Assembly: GCF_003363755.1 (NCBI RefSeq)
Contig: NZ_CP031396.1
Location: forward strand, 4,161,001-4,225,000
Length of the DNA stretch: 64,000 nucleotides
DNA from: Pseudomonas protegens
GTDB taxonomy: Bacteria; Pseudomonadota; Gammaproteobacteria; Pseudomonadales; Pseudomonadaceae
Direction of reading: 5' to 3'
Shown: piece after piece, positions 53,239 through 63,549 of the stretch
How positions within the stretch are numbered: the first letter of the stretch is position 1
Layout of the letters: each line of letters starts with the position of its first letter
Notes under the pieces: generated by a model
Told to the model about the DNA's origin: nothing
Database searches by the model: none
Seen by the model: the letters and a program-made list of their open reading frames with translations, nothing else
Translations under genes and position numbers: made by a program

Positions 53239-54137
53239 ACGAGGGGAGCGTCGTTGTGTTCGAGCATCCAGCGCACGAAGTCGCGGACCTTGGGCACTTC
53301 CGCCGAGTGTTCGGGGTAGGCCAGGTAGTAGGCATCCTGGCTGGGCATGGCGTACTTCCAGGCGATCACCAGCTTGCCCTCGGCCAGTTCCTCTTCCACC
53401 AGGAAGCGTGGCAGCAGCGCCACGCCACAACCGACCTGGGCGGCGCGGATGCACATATAGAAGGTTTCGAAGCGCGGGCCGTGATAGCTGTGTTCGGTCT
53501 GATAACCCTGCTGTTCGAACCATTCGTGCCAGCCTTGGGGGCGCGAGGCGTTTTGCAGCAGGACCAGATCGGTCAGTTGCCTGGGGTCGGTCAAGGGTTC
53601 GGCGGGCAGGCTATCCGGGGCGCAGACCGCCACCAGTTCTTCGCTGAACAGTTTCAGGCTCTCGGTGCCGGGGCGCGAACCCTGGCCAAAGTAGAACGCC
53701 AGGTCGGCGTGCCCCTGGAGCAGTTCGTCCGGCTCCTGCTCGTTGCACAGGTCCAGGTGGATATGCGGATGGCGCAGGCGCCAGCCCTTGAGGCGCGGCA
53801 CCAGCCAGCGGGCGCCGAAGGTGTAGGGCGTGGACACCCGCAGCACTTCGGTCTCGCCGCCGTAGGAGCGCAGGTAGTGGGTGGACATCTCCACCTGGGT
53901 CAGGATCTTGCGCACTTCCACCAGGTACAGGTCGCCGGCCGGGGTCAGTTGCAGGCGGCGGCGGACCCGACGGAACAACAGGTGTTGCAGCAGCTCTTCC
54001 AGCTGCGCCACCTGCTTGCTGACCGCGCTCTGGGTCAGATTGAGTTCCTCGGCGGCGCGGGTGAAGCTCAGGTGCCGGGTCACGGCCTCGAAGCACTGCA
54101 GGGCGGTGATCGACGGCAGGTAGCGTTTGTTGAGCAT
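53235..54137 (-). CDS. LysR-family regulator, probable control of amaB-amaA
   Basis: The 300-residue protein has an N-terminal winged helix-turn-helix (ALQCFEAVTRHLSFTRAAEE, then LNLTQSAVSKQVAQLE). A GcvA-like effector domain follows. It is divergent from amaB with a 171-bp shared region, the classic LysR arrangement. By position it corresponds to AmaR of P. aeruginosa, a regulator of lysine catabolism. The ligand is not visible from sequence. Confidence 0.85.
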   Translation of the reverse strand: MLNKRYLPSITALQCFEAVTRHLSFTRAAEELNLTQSAVSKQVAQLEELLQHLLFRRVRRRLQLTPAGDLYLVEVRKILTQVEMSTHYLRSYGGETEVLRVSTPYTFGARWLVPRLKGWRLRHPHIHLDLCNEQEPDELLQGHADLAFYFGQGSRPGTESLKLFSEELVAVCAPDSLPAEPLTDPRQLTDLVLLQNASRPQGWHEWFEQQGYQTEHSYHGPRFETFYMCIRAAQVGCGVALLPRFLVEEELAEGKLVIAWKYAMPSQDAYYLAYPEHSAEVPKVRDFVRWMLEHNDAPLV

Positions 54138-54308
54138 GGGTGGTCCTTGTTCTTATCGGTGCTGGATGCCGGCTCAGCATGAATAAACGGAATGATATCT
54201 CGCTTAAAGGTCGTTTGTTGGCAAGTCTCGGGCCAGCTACAACTACAGGCCTTGATGGCCGTCGCAGCGGTCGGGATTTTTCGCTTTTCACCTGTAAGGA
54301 GTGACCCC

Positions 54309-55799
54309 ATGGTTGCCGCATTGCTTGATCGTCTGGGTGTGAACCCGGCCCTGTACCAGTCGGGCTCCCAGCCTGTGCATTCGCCGATCGACGGCAGCCG
54401 GATCGCCGCCGTGAACTGGCAGGGCGCCGCCGAAGTGGAGCAGCAGGTCAGTCGCGCAGAGCATGCATTCGCCCTGTGGCGCAAAGTACCGGCTCCCCGT
54501 CGTGGCGAGCTGGTGCGGCAATTTGGTGAGGTGCTGCGCGAGTACAAGGCCGATCTGGGCGAACTGGTTTCCTGGGAAGCCGGCAAGATCACCCAGGAAG
54601 GGCTGGGGGAAGTGCAGGAGATGATCGACATCTGCGACTTCGCCGTCGGCCTGTCGCGCCAGCTCTACGGCCTGACCATCGCCTCCGAGCGCCCCGGTCA
54701 CCACATGCGTGAAACCTGGCATCCCCTGGGCGTGGTCGGGGTGATCAGTGCCTTCAACTTCCCGGTGGCGGTCTGGGCCTGGAACACCGCTCTGGCGCTG
54801 GTCTGCGGCAACCCGGTGATCTGGAAACCTTCGGAGAAGACCCCGCTCACCGCCCTGGCGTGCCAGGCCTTGCTGGAGCGCGTGCTGAAGAATTTCCAGG
54901 ACGCTCCCGAGTACCTGAGCCAGGTGATCATCGGTGGTCGCGACGCCGGCGCCGCCCTGGTGGACGATCCACGCGTGGCCCTGATCAGCGCCACCGGCAG
55001 CACCCGCATGGGCCGTGAAGTGGCGCCGAAAGTGGCCGCACGCTTTGCTCGCAGCATTCTCGAACTGGGTGGCAACAACGCCATGATCCTCGGCCCGAGC
55101 GCCGACCTGGACATGGCCGTGCGCGCCATCCTGTTCAGCGCTGTCGGCACCGCCGGCCAGCGTTGCACCACCTTGCGCCGGTTGATTGCCCACGAGTCGG
55201 TGAAAGAGGAAATCGTCACCCGTCTCAAGGCGGCCTACTCCAAGGTGCGCATCGGCCACCCGCTGCAAGGCAACCTGATCGGCCCGCTGATCGACAAGCA
55301 CAGCTTCGACGCCATGCAGGACGCCCTGGAGCAGGCCCTGAGCGAGGGCGGCCGGGTGTTCGGTGGCCAACGCCAGTTGCAGGACCAGTTCCCCAATGCC
55401 TATTACGTGTCGCCGGCGATTGTCGAAATGCCGGAGCAGAGTGATGTGGTGTGCAGCGAAACCTTCGCCCCTATCCTCTATGTCATTGGCTACAACGACT
55501 TTGAAGAGGCCCTGCGCTTGAACAACGCCGTGCCCCAGGGCCTGTCGTCGTGCATCTTCACCACTGACGTGCGTGAAGCCGAGCAGTTCATGTCGGCGGT
55601 GGGCAGCGACTGTGGGATTGCCAACGTCAACATCGGCCCGAGTGGCGCGGAGATTGGCGGCGCCTTTGGTGGCGAGAAGGAAACCGGCGGCGGTCGCGAG
55701 TCCGGCTCCGATGCCTGGCGTGGCTACATGCGGCGTCAGACCAACACCGTCAACTACTCCCAGGAGCTGCCATTGGCCCAGGGCATTACCTTCGATTAA
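54309..55799 (+). CDS. amaB: L-piperidine-6-carboxylate / aminoadipate semialdehyde dehydrogenase AmaB
   Basis: AmaB oxidises aminoadipate semialdehyde (in equilibrium with piperideine-6-carboxylate) to L-2-aminoadipate in lysine and pipecolate catabolism. The 496-residue aldehyde dehydrogenase has ISAFNFPVAVWAWN, ELGGNNAMI (general base Glu) and catalytic Cys286 in GTAGQRCTT. ATG 54309 has AAGGAG upstream. amaA lies 114 bases downstream after a REP pair, so the two may share a transcript. The family also includes the human ALDH7A1-type antiquitins. Confidence 0.93.
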   Translation: MVAALLDRLGVNPALYQSGSQPVHSPIDGSRIAAVNWQGAAEVEQQVSRAEHAFALWRKVPAPRRGELVRQFGEVLREYKADLGELVSWEAGKITQEGLGEVQEMIDICDFAVGLSRQLYGLTIASERPGHHMRETWHPLGVVGVISAFNFPVAVWAWNTALALVCGNPVIWKPSEKTPLTALACQALLERVLKNFQDAPEYLSQVIIGGRDAGAALVDDPRVALISATGSTRMGREVAPKVAARFARSILELGGNNAMILGPSADLDMAVRAILFSAVGTAGQRCTTLRRLIAHESVKEEIVTRLKAAYSKVRIGHPLQGNLIGPLIDKHSFDAMQDALEQALSEGGRVFGGQRQLQDQFPNAYYVSPAIVEMPEQSDVVCSETFAPILYVIGYNDFEEALRLNNAVPQGLSSCIFTTDVREAEQFMSAVGSDCGIANVNIGPSGAEIGGAFGGEKETGGGRESGSDAWRGYMRRQTNTVNYSQELPLAQGITFD

Positions 55800-55807
55800 G
55801 TTCTATG

Positions 55808-55864
55808 ACCGGCAAGCGGGCTCCTGCAGAACGTTCCTGTAGGAGCCCACTTGTCGGCGAACAG
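55808..55864. repeat. REP pair (inverted)
   Basis: ACCGGCAAGCGGGCTCCTGC and GTAGGAGCCCACTTGTCGGC face each other between amaB and amaA. The hairpin may reduce amaA transcription relative to amaB. Confidence 0.7.
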
Positions 55865-55913
55865 CGGCACATGCGTTTGAGCATCTGTGGTTGGTTTATT
55901 TCGGAGTCTGGCA

Positions 55914-57197
55914 ATGGCGCTACAAGAACAATGTCTATGGGAAAAGCTGACCCCTCAAAGACCTGACAATGCGCCGCTCAAGGGCGAGCTGACGGCGGAT
56001 GTGTGCATCATCGGCGCCGGCTTCACCGGTTTATCGGCGGCCGTGCATCTGCTGGAGCAAGGCAAGCGGGTCTGTGTCGTCGAGGCCCACCGCGCCGGGC
56101 AGGGCGGTTCGGGGCGCAACGTCGGGCTGGTCAACGCCGGCCTGTGGATTCCCCCGGACGAGATCGAGGCCGGTTTCGGCGAGCAGGTGGGCAGCCAGCT
56201 CAACCGCATGCTCGGGGCCGCGCCGTCCCTGGTGTTCAGCCTGGTGGACAAATACCAGATCGATTGCCAGTTACGCCGCGAAGGCACCTTGCACATGGCC
56301 CACAACGCCCGGGGCGAAGCCGACCTGCGCAGCCGTGAAGAGCAATGGAAGCGCCGTGGTGCACCGGTGGAACTGTTGACCGGTACCGCCTGCGAACAGG
56401 CCACCGGCACCCGCAAGATCGCCGCCGCCTTGCTCGACCGGCGCGCCGGCACCCTCAACCCGATGGCCTACACCACCGGGCTGGCCAAGGCCGCGATCAA
56501 GCTCGGCGGCCAGTTGTTCGATCATTCCCCCGTCACTCGCCTGGAACGCCAGGGTCAGCGTTGGTCGGTGCAGACCGACCAGGGTTCGGTGCTGGCCGAG
56601 CAGGTGGTGATCGCCTCCAACGCCTACACCGAAGGCGACTGGACCGAGCTGCGGCGCAACTTCTTCCCCGGCTACTACTATCAGGTGGCCTCGGCGCCGC
56701 TCACCGAAGAGGCCGCCCGGCAGATCCTGCCCGGAGGCCAGGGTTCCTGGGATACCCGCCAGGTGCTGAGCAGCATTCGCCGGGATGCCGATGGCCGCTT
56801 GTTGTTGGGCAGCCTGGGCAACGGCAACCAGAAACCCCTGTGGTTTCTCAAGGCCTGGGCCGATCGGGTGCAGCAGCATTACTTCCCCTACCTCAAACCG
56901 GTGGAGTGGGAATCCACCTGGACCGGCTGCATTGCCTTTACCCCCGATCACCTGATGCGCCTGTTTGAACCGGCGCCCGGCCTGGTGGCGGTCACCGGTT
57001 ACAACGGCCGTGGCGTCACCACCGGCACCGTGGTCGGCAAGGCGTTCGCCGACTACCTGTGTAACGGCAATCCCCAGGCCCTGCCGATTCCTTTTGCCCC
57101 CATGCAGCCCCTGGTCGGAGTGGGGCTGCGCAGTTGTCTGTACGAGGCCGGATTTTCCCTCTACCACGCGGGCCAGTGCCTGCGGATCGTCATCTGA
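55914..57197 (+). CDS. amaA: L-pipecolate oxidase AmaA
   Basis: AmaA is an FAD-dependent amine oxidase that converts L-pipecolate to piperideine-6-carboxylate, the AmaB substrate. The 427-residue protein has the Rossmann FAD loop VCIIGAGFTGLSAAVHLLEQ and a DAO-type C-terminal part (GCIAFTPDHLMRLFEPAPG, then GYNGRGVTTGTVVGKAFADYL). GGAG lies before ATG 55914. The first in-frame ATG, 27 bases upstream, is less likely. Confidence 0.9.
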   Translation: MALQEQCLWEKLTPQRPDNAPLKGELTADVCIIGAGFTGLSAAVHLLEQGKRVCVVEAHRAGQGGSGRNVGLVNAGLWIPPDEIEAGFGEQVGSQLNRMLGAAPSLVFSLVDKYQIDCQLRREGTLHMAHNARGEADLRSREEQWKRRGAPVELLTGTACEQATGTRKIAAALLDRRAGTLNPMAYTTGLAKAAIKLGGQLFDHSPVTRLERQGQRWSVQTDQGSVLAEQVVIASNAYTEGDWTELRRNFFPGYYYQVASAPLTEEAARQILPGGQGSWDTRQVLSSIRRDADGRLLLGSLGNGNQKPLWFLKAWADRVQQHYFPYLKPVEWESTWTGCIAFTPDHLMRLFEPAPGLVAVTGYNGRGVTTGTVVGKAFADYLCNGNPQALPIPFAPMQPLVGVGLRSCLYEAGFSLYHAGQCLRIVI

Positions 57198-57294
57198 ACA
57201 AGGAAATAAACAGTCGGGGACGACGCTTTTCGATGCAGCGACTAGCCTGTAATGGTGCGGCTCGTAGCAGTCTCGCACCAGCAGTGTGCAGTTC

Positions 57295-57433
57295 GGTGAC
57301 GCGGGCTGTTACAGCAGGGTTGCACGTTGAATTGTGTCGCGGTTGCAATGATGGCACGCATGGGTTGCGCCCATTAAAAAGCAGGGTTTTACCTTCCGCG
57401 GTTTAGACGGTTGCACGCCCAATAAAAATGGGC
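57295..57433. promoter_or_regulatory. periodic GGTTGC-like repeats upstream of livK
   Basis: In the 364-bp gap between amaA and livK, GGTTGCACG (57318), GGTTGCAAT (57341), GGTTGCGCC (57363) and GGTTGCACG (57409) recur at 22-46 base steps. Weaker GGTGACGCG (57295) and GGTTTTACC (57385) fill the intervals, giving a step of 22-24 bases. The last strong copies extend to GGTTGC..GCCCA.TAAAAA. This looks like a multi-site activator array. Confidence 0.5.
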
Positions 57434-57487
57434 TCGAAACAGTCGAAATAACAATAAGACAGCGACTTTTTTCAGAATAAAAAACCA

Positions 57488-57503
57488 CTGGCACGGCGCT
57501 TGC
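57488..57503 (+). promoter_or_regulatory. sigma-54 promoter of the liv operon
   Basis: TGGCACGGCGCTTGCT matches the -24/-12 consensus (TGGCACG-N4-TTGCW) perfectly. It lies 58 bases before the livK start. Confidence 0.85.
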
Positions 57504-57561
57504 TCTGAGCAATTCTAGTGAAGTCGCAGTGCCAACTAAAAAAACCTTGGAGCACCACCTC

Positions 57562-58698
57562 ATGTCCCAGACGTTTTACAAGAAAGGCTTTCTGGCCCTC
57601 GCAGTGGCAACTGCGCTGGGTGTTTCTGCGTTTGCTCAAGCCGACCTGAAGATCGGCGTAGCGGGTCCCATGACAGGCGCCAATGCGGCATTTGGCGAGC
57701 AGTACATGAAGGGTGCACAGGCAGCGGCTGACGAGATCAACGCCAAGGGCGGTGTCAACGGCGAGAAGATCGTCCTGGTCAAGGGCGACGACGCCTGCGA
57801 ACCGAAGCAGGCCGTGGCCGTGGCCAACCGCCTGGTGGACCAGGACAAGGTGGCGGGCGTCGTGGGGCACTTCTGCTCCTCGTCGACCATTCCGGCTTCC
57901 GAGGTGTACAGCGACGCCGGTGTGATTGCCATCACCCCGGGCTCAACCAACCCCCAGGTCACCGAGCGTGGCCTGTCCGCGATGTTCCGTATGTGCGGGC
58001 GTGACGACCAGCAGGGCATCGTCGCCGGCGACTACATCGTTGACGTGCTCAAGGGCAAGAAAGTGGTGGTGCTGCACGACAAGGACACCTACGGCCAGGG
58101 CCTGGCGGACGCCACCAAGGCACAGCTGACCAAGCGCGGCGTGACCCCGGTGCTGTACGAGGGCCTGACCCGTGGCGAGAAGGACTTCAGCGCCGTGGTG
58201 ACCAAGATCCGCGCTGCCGGTGCTGACGTGGTGTACTTCGGCGGCCTGCACCCGGAAGCCGGTCCGCTGGTCCGCCAGCTGCGCGAGCAGGGCCTGAAGG
58301 ACGTCAAGTTCATGTCCGACGACGGCATCGTGACCGACGAGCTGGTGACCACCGCCGGTGGCCCGCAATACGTTGACGGCGTGTACATGACCTTCGGCGC
58401 CGACCCACGCCTGCTGCCTGACAGCAAGGCGGTGGTGGATGCCTTCCGCAAGGCTGGCACCGAGCCTGAAGGCTACACCCTGTACGCCTACGCGTCGGTC
58501 CAGGCCCTGGCCGCCGGCTTCAATGGCGCCAAATCCAACAAAGGCGAAGACGCCGCCAAGTGGCTCAAGGCCAACCCGGTGAAAACCGTGATGGGCGAGA
58601 AGTCCTGGGATGGCAAGGGCGACCTGAAGATCTCCGACTACGTGGTCTATCAGTGGGACAAGGACGGCAAGTACCACCAGCTGGAAAAACAGAAGTGA
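57562..58698 (+). CDS. livK: branched-chain amino-acid type ABC transporter substrate-binding protein
   Basis: This is the periplasmic binding protein (LivK/BraC family) of the downstream LivHMGF transporter. The 378-residue precursor has a signal peptide ending FAQA. Mature DLKIGVAGPMTGANAAFGEQ is typical of the type I fold. The conserved disulfide pair is Cys in DDACEPKQ and Cys in GHFCSSST. ATG 57562 has TTGGAG upstream. Family members bind Leu/Ile/Val, but several prefer other amino acids; the adjacent lysine genes leave specificity open. Confidence 0.92.
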   Translation: MSQTFYKKGFLALAVATALGVSAFAQADLKIGVAGPMTGANAAFGEQYMKGAQAAADEINAKGGVNGEKIVLVKGDDACEPKQAVAVANRLVDQDKVAGVVGHFCSSSTIPASEVYSDAGVIAITPGSTNPQVTERGLSAMFRMCGRDDQQGIVAGDYIVDVLKGKKVVVLHDKDTYGQGLADATKAQLTKRGVTPVLYEGLTRGEKDFSAVVTKIRAAGADVVYFGGLHPEAGPLVRQLREQGLKDVKFMSDDGIVTDELVTTAGGPQYVDGVYMTFGADPRLLPDSKAVVDAFRKAGTEPEGYTLYAYASVQALAAGFNGAKSNKGEDAAKWLKANPVKTVMGEKSWDGKGDLKISDYVVYQWDKDGKYHQLEKQK

Positions 58699-58710
58699 CA
58701 TGAGTCCGAA

Positions 58711-58741
58711 CGAACCGGTACTACCCCCTGGTACCGGTTCG
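58711..58741. repeat. stem-loop between livK and livH
   Basis: CGAACCGGTAC, a 9-base loop and GTACCGGTTCG form an 11-bp perfect stem 12 bases after livK. With no T-run it may stabilise the livK message rather than stop transcription. Confidence 0.6.
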
Positions 58742-58859
58742 TACTCGTGCAGTACTTGCCTTTTCTCGTAGAGCTGCACAACGGACGTGTTGCGCGGACC
58801 GGTGATCCCTGTCCGTCGCTGACGCCCTGTGCCGTCTCTCAAGTCCGTGAGATTGCGTT

Positions 58860-59774
<915 letters not shown>

Positions 59775-59776
59775 GT

Positions 59777-61068
<1,292 letters not shown>

Positions 61069-61072
<4 letters not shown>

Positions 61073-61941
61073 GCGAATACATTCTTTCGGTCGAGAACCT
61101 GATGATGCACTTCGGTGGCATCAAGGCCCTCAGCGACGTCAGCCTCAAGGTCAAGCGCAACTCGATCTTCGCCCTTATCGGCCCCAACGGCGCCGGCAAG
61201 ACCACGGTGTTCAACTGCCTGACCGGCTTCTACAAGGCCTCCGGCGGGCGCATCGAGCTCAATACCCGGGGCCAGCAGACCAACGTCATCAAGCTCTTGG
61301 GCGAGCCATTTCGCGCCACCGATTTGGTGTCGCCGAAAAGCTTCGCCAGTCGCCTGTACTACAAGATGTTTGGCGGCACCCACCTGGTGAACCGCGCCGG
61401 GTTGGCGCGGACCTTCCAGAACATTCGCCTGTTCAAGGAAATGTCCGTGGTGGAAAACCTGCTGGTGGCCCAGCACATGTGGGTCAATCGCAACCTGCTG
61501 TCCGGCATCCTCAACACCAAGGGCTACCGCCAGGCGGAAAGCGCCGCCCTGGACCACGCTTTCTACTGGCTGGAAGTGGTGGACCTGGTGGACTGCGCCA
61601 ACCGCCTGGCCGGCGAGCTGTCCTACGGCCAGCAGCGGCGCCTGGAGATCGCCCGGGCCATGTGCACCCGGCCGCAGATCATCTGCCTCGACGAACCGGC
61701 CGCCGGCCTCAACCCCCAGGAAACCGAAGCGCTGAGCGCGATGATCCGGCTGCTGCGCGACGAGCACGATCTGACCGTGGTGCTGATTGAACACGACATG
61801 GGCATGGTGATGAGTATTTCCGACCACATCGTGGTGCTCGACCACGGCAACGTGATCGCCGAAGGCGGGCCGGAGGCGATCCGCAACGATCCGAAGGTGA
61901 TCGCCGCCTACCTGGGTGCCGACGAAGAGGAGCTGGTATGA
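61069..61941 (+). CDS. livG: branched-chain amino-acid ABC transporter ATPase LivG
   Basis: LivG is an ATP-binding subunit on the cytoplasmic side. The 290-residue protein has Walker A GPNGAGKTT, signature LSYGQQRRLEIARA, Walker B ICLDEPAAGL and the LivG-type H-loop IEHDMGMVM. An insertion of about 35 residues after Walker A is normal for LivG. Overlaps with livM and livF indicate translational coupling. Confidence 0.95.
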
Positions 61942-62654
61942 GTCAACCCATACTCGAACTCAAGGATCTGGACGTGTACTACGGCCCGATCCAGGCCCTG
62001 AAGAAAGTCTCGCTGCACATCAACGAAGGGGAAACCGTGAGCCTGATCGGCTCCAACGGTGCCGGCAAGTCGACCCTGCTGATGTCGATCTTCGGCCAGC
62101 CCCGGGCGGAGTCCGGGCAGATCCTCTATCGCGGCGTGGACATCACCCACAAGTCGTCCCACTACATTGCCTCCAACGGCATCGCCCAGTCGCCGGAAGG
62201 GCGCCGGGTGTTTCCCGACATGACCGTGGAAGAGAACCTGCTGATGGGCACCATCCCGATTGGCGACAAGTACGCCAATGAGGACATGCAACGCATGTTC
62301 GAGCTGTTTCCACGGCTCAAGGAACGGCGCACCCAGCGGGCCATGACCATGTCCGGCGGTGAGCAGCAGATGCTGGCCATCGCCCGGGCGCTGATGAGCC
62401 GGCCCAAGTTGCTGTTGCTTGATGAGCCGAGCCTGGGGCTGGCGCCGATCGTGGTGAAGCAGATCTTCGCCACCCTGCGGGAGCTGGCGGCCACCGGCAT
62501 GACCATCTTCCTGGTGGAGCAAAATGCCAACCATGCGCTGAAGCTGTCGGACCGTGCCTATGTGATGGTCAACGGCGAGATCCGCCTGAGCGGCACCGGC
62601 AAGGAGCTGCTGGTCAACGAGGAGGTGCGCAACGCTTACCTGGGCGGTCACTGA
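61938..62654 (+). CDS. livF: branched-chain amino-acid ABC transporter ATPase LivF
   Basis: LivF is the second ATPase. The 238-residue protein has Walker A GSNGAGKST, signature MSGGEQQMLAIARA, Walker B LLLDEPSLGL and VEQNANHAL at the H-loop. It overlaps livG by 4 bases and ends the operon before the terminator at 62677. Confidence 0.95.
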   Translation: MSQPILELKDLDVYYGPIQALKKVSLHINEGETVSLIGSNGAGKSTLLMSIFGQPRAESGQILYRGVDITHKSSHYIASNGIAQSPEGRRVFPDMTVEENLLMGTIPIGDKYANEDMQRMFELFPRLKERRTQRAMTMSGGEQQMLAIARALMSRPKLLLLDEPSLGLAPIVVKQIFATLRELAATGMTIFLVEQNANHALKLSDRAYVMVNGEIRLSGTGKELLVNEEVRNAYLGGH

Positions 62655-62664
62655 CGGCCCGGTC

Positions 62665-62673
62665 TGTGGATAA
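62665..62673 (+). promoter_or_regulatory. DnaA box
   Basis: TGTGGATAA, exact match to the 9-mer consensus. Confidence 0.6.
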
Positions 62674-62676
62674 ACC

Positions 62677-62711
62677 ATGCCCCGTCGGTTCACGCCGCCG
62701 GGGCATTTTTT
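62677..62711 (+). terminator. terminator of the liv operon
   Basis: ATGCCCCG, a 14-base loop and CGGGGCAT are followed by TTTTT. Flanking TGTGGATAAA and TTTATCCACA extend the dyad outward. Confidence 0.75.
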
Positions 62712-62718
62712 ATCCACA
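62710..62718 (-). promoter_or_regulatory. DnaA box (reverse)
   Basis: TTATCCACA, exact consensus, opposed to the box at 62665. Confidence 0.6.
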
Positions 62719-62733
62719 GTTCTCACTCGCCCC

Positions 62734-62830
62734 GTAGGCGCTGGCTTGCCAGCGAAACGACCCCTGCCTACGGCAGCTGTTCAGATTCCGTTGTGCGTCC
62801 GGGATTTGCCGGCAAGCTGGTTCCTGCGGG
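62734..62830. repeat. two divergent REP units
   Basis: GTAGGCGCTGGCTTGCCAGC at 62734 and TTGCCGGCAAGCTGGTTCCT at 62806. Confidence 0.6.
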
Positions 62831-63146
62831 CTGAGTGCGGGCATTGGCAACCGCGCGTGCGCTGAAGGGCAGGCGGCGTCCGACAATTGTGGAAAACATT
62901 ATTCCCAAGCTGGCAAAGCGCGGCATAAAGACGCTGCAAACAGTTGTTTTTCCACCGTTTTGACTTGTCCCCGTTTGCTGTGGAGCGGGCTGTGGGTAAC
63001 GTGGGAGTAGCTGGCTGGAAGCCTTTGTTTACGTGGCCTGCAAGCGATTGATTGTTTTTTGATCATGGCTTTTTGAGCAACTCGAAGACGCGCTTGTCAA
63101 CCTTTTTATTGTCGCAGCCGTACCCGCAAAAGACTCTGGATAAGCC

Positions 63147-63155
63147 TGTGGATAA
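63147..63155 (+). promoter_or_regulatory. DnaA box
   Basis: TGTGGATAA, 12 bases after a one-mismatch copy (TCTGGATAA) at 63135. Confidence 0.6.
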
Positions 63156-63223
63156 GTCTGTGACTAAACTCTGGAAAGACTGCTCTGGGCGGCGTAGTTA
63201 CTGGCCTCTGGCCTTATACACTT

Positions 63224-63237
63224 TGACCGCTCGGTCA
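63224..63237. promoter_or_regulatory. TetR-type palindrome
   Basis: TGACCG, CT, CGGTCA resembles operators of TetR-family regulators. No tetR gene lies within the window and the nearest start is 313 bases downstream. Confidence 0.35.
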
Positions 63238-63366
63238 TCTTTTTTGCGGTCACCTGCATGGACAGCCTCTGCGGGTCAAGCAAAAAACTTCCCATGATCC
63301 GCTGCAAGCCCTGTGTACAGCGGCTTTGCGCGATTTGCACTTGCCCCCAAAGACTGTGGACCGGCC

Positions 63367-63375
63367 TGTGGATAA
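63367..63375 (+). promoter_or_regulatory. DnaA box
   Basis: TGTGGATAA, exact consensus, in the same orientation as the boxes at 62665 and 63147. Confidence 0.6.
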
Positions 63376-63549
63376 GGTGCGGGCATGTGGCTGCAGGCCT
63401 TGCCGACCATGGCTTTCAGCCATGTGAGCGTTTTTTGTACAGTGATGCCGGATATCCAGCGCTTCTGTTGCCGCCCAGAGCCGGGCCGGGCATGCTGCGA
63501 AACGCTTTTTTATCGTAACGGCGGCTCGCCACCCAGCAAGGAGAACACC

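Larger units (their letters stand above)
62655..63549. other. 895-bp non-coding region rich in DnaA boxes
   Basis: The stretch between livF and the SDR gene shows no convincing gene. It contains a terminator, two REP units, four perfect DnaA boxes and three with one mismatch (TGTGGAAAA at 62888, TGTGGGTAA at 62991, TCTGGATAA at 63135). An AT-rich part lies at about 63040-63120, and a TGACCG/CGGTCA palindrome at 63224. Confidence 0.6.

Noticed and set aside
54219..54235. Sigma-54-like TGGCAAGTCTCGGGC before amaB
   Set aside because: Spacing is right but the -12 part lacks TTGC, and a LysR-controlled sigma-70 promoter is more likely.
57352..57368. Second sigma-54-like element TGGCACG...GTTGC
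   Set aside because: The GG and GC are 12 bases apart instead of 10, so it is unlikely to be a promoter.
63052..63297. 81-aa frame, and 86-aa frame at 63258-63518, in the DnaA-box region
   Set aside because: Their sequences come from repeated TGTGGATAAG-type DNA (LDKPVDKSV, RLWTGLWIRC), lack ribosome sites and resemble no family I know.
62655..63549. Region considered as the chromosomal origin
   Set aside because: Flanking genes are not dnaA, dnaN, gyrB or rpmH, and no set of AT-rich 13-mers next to the boxes is evident.
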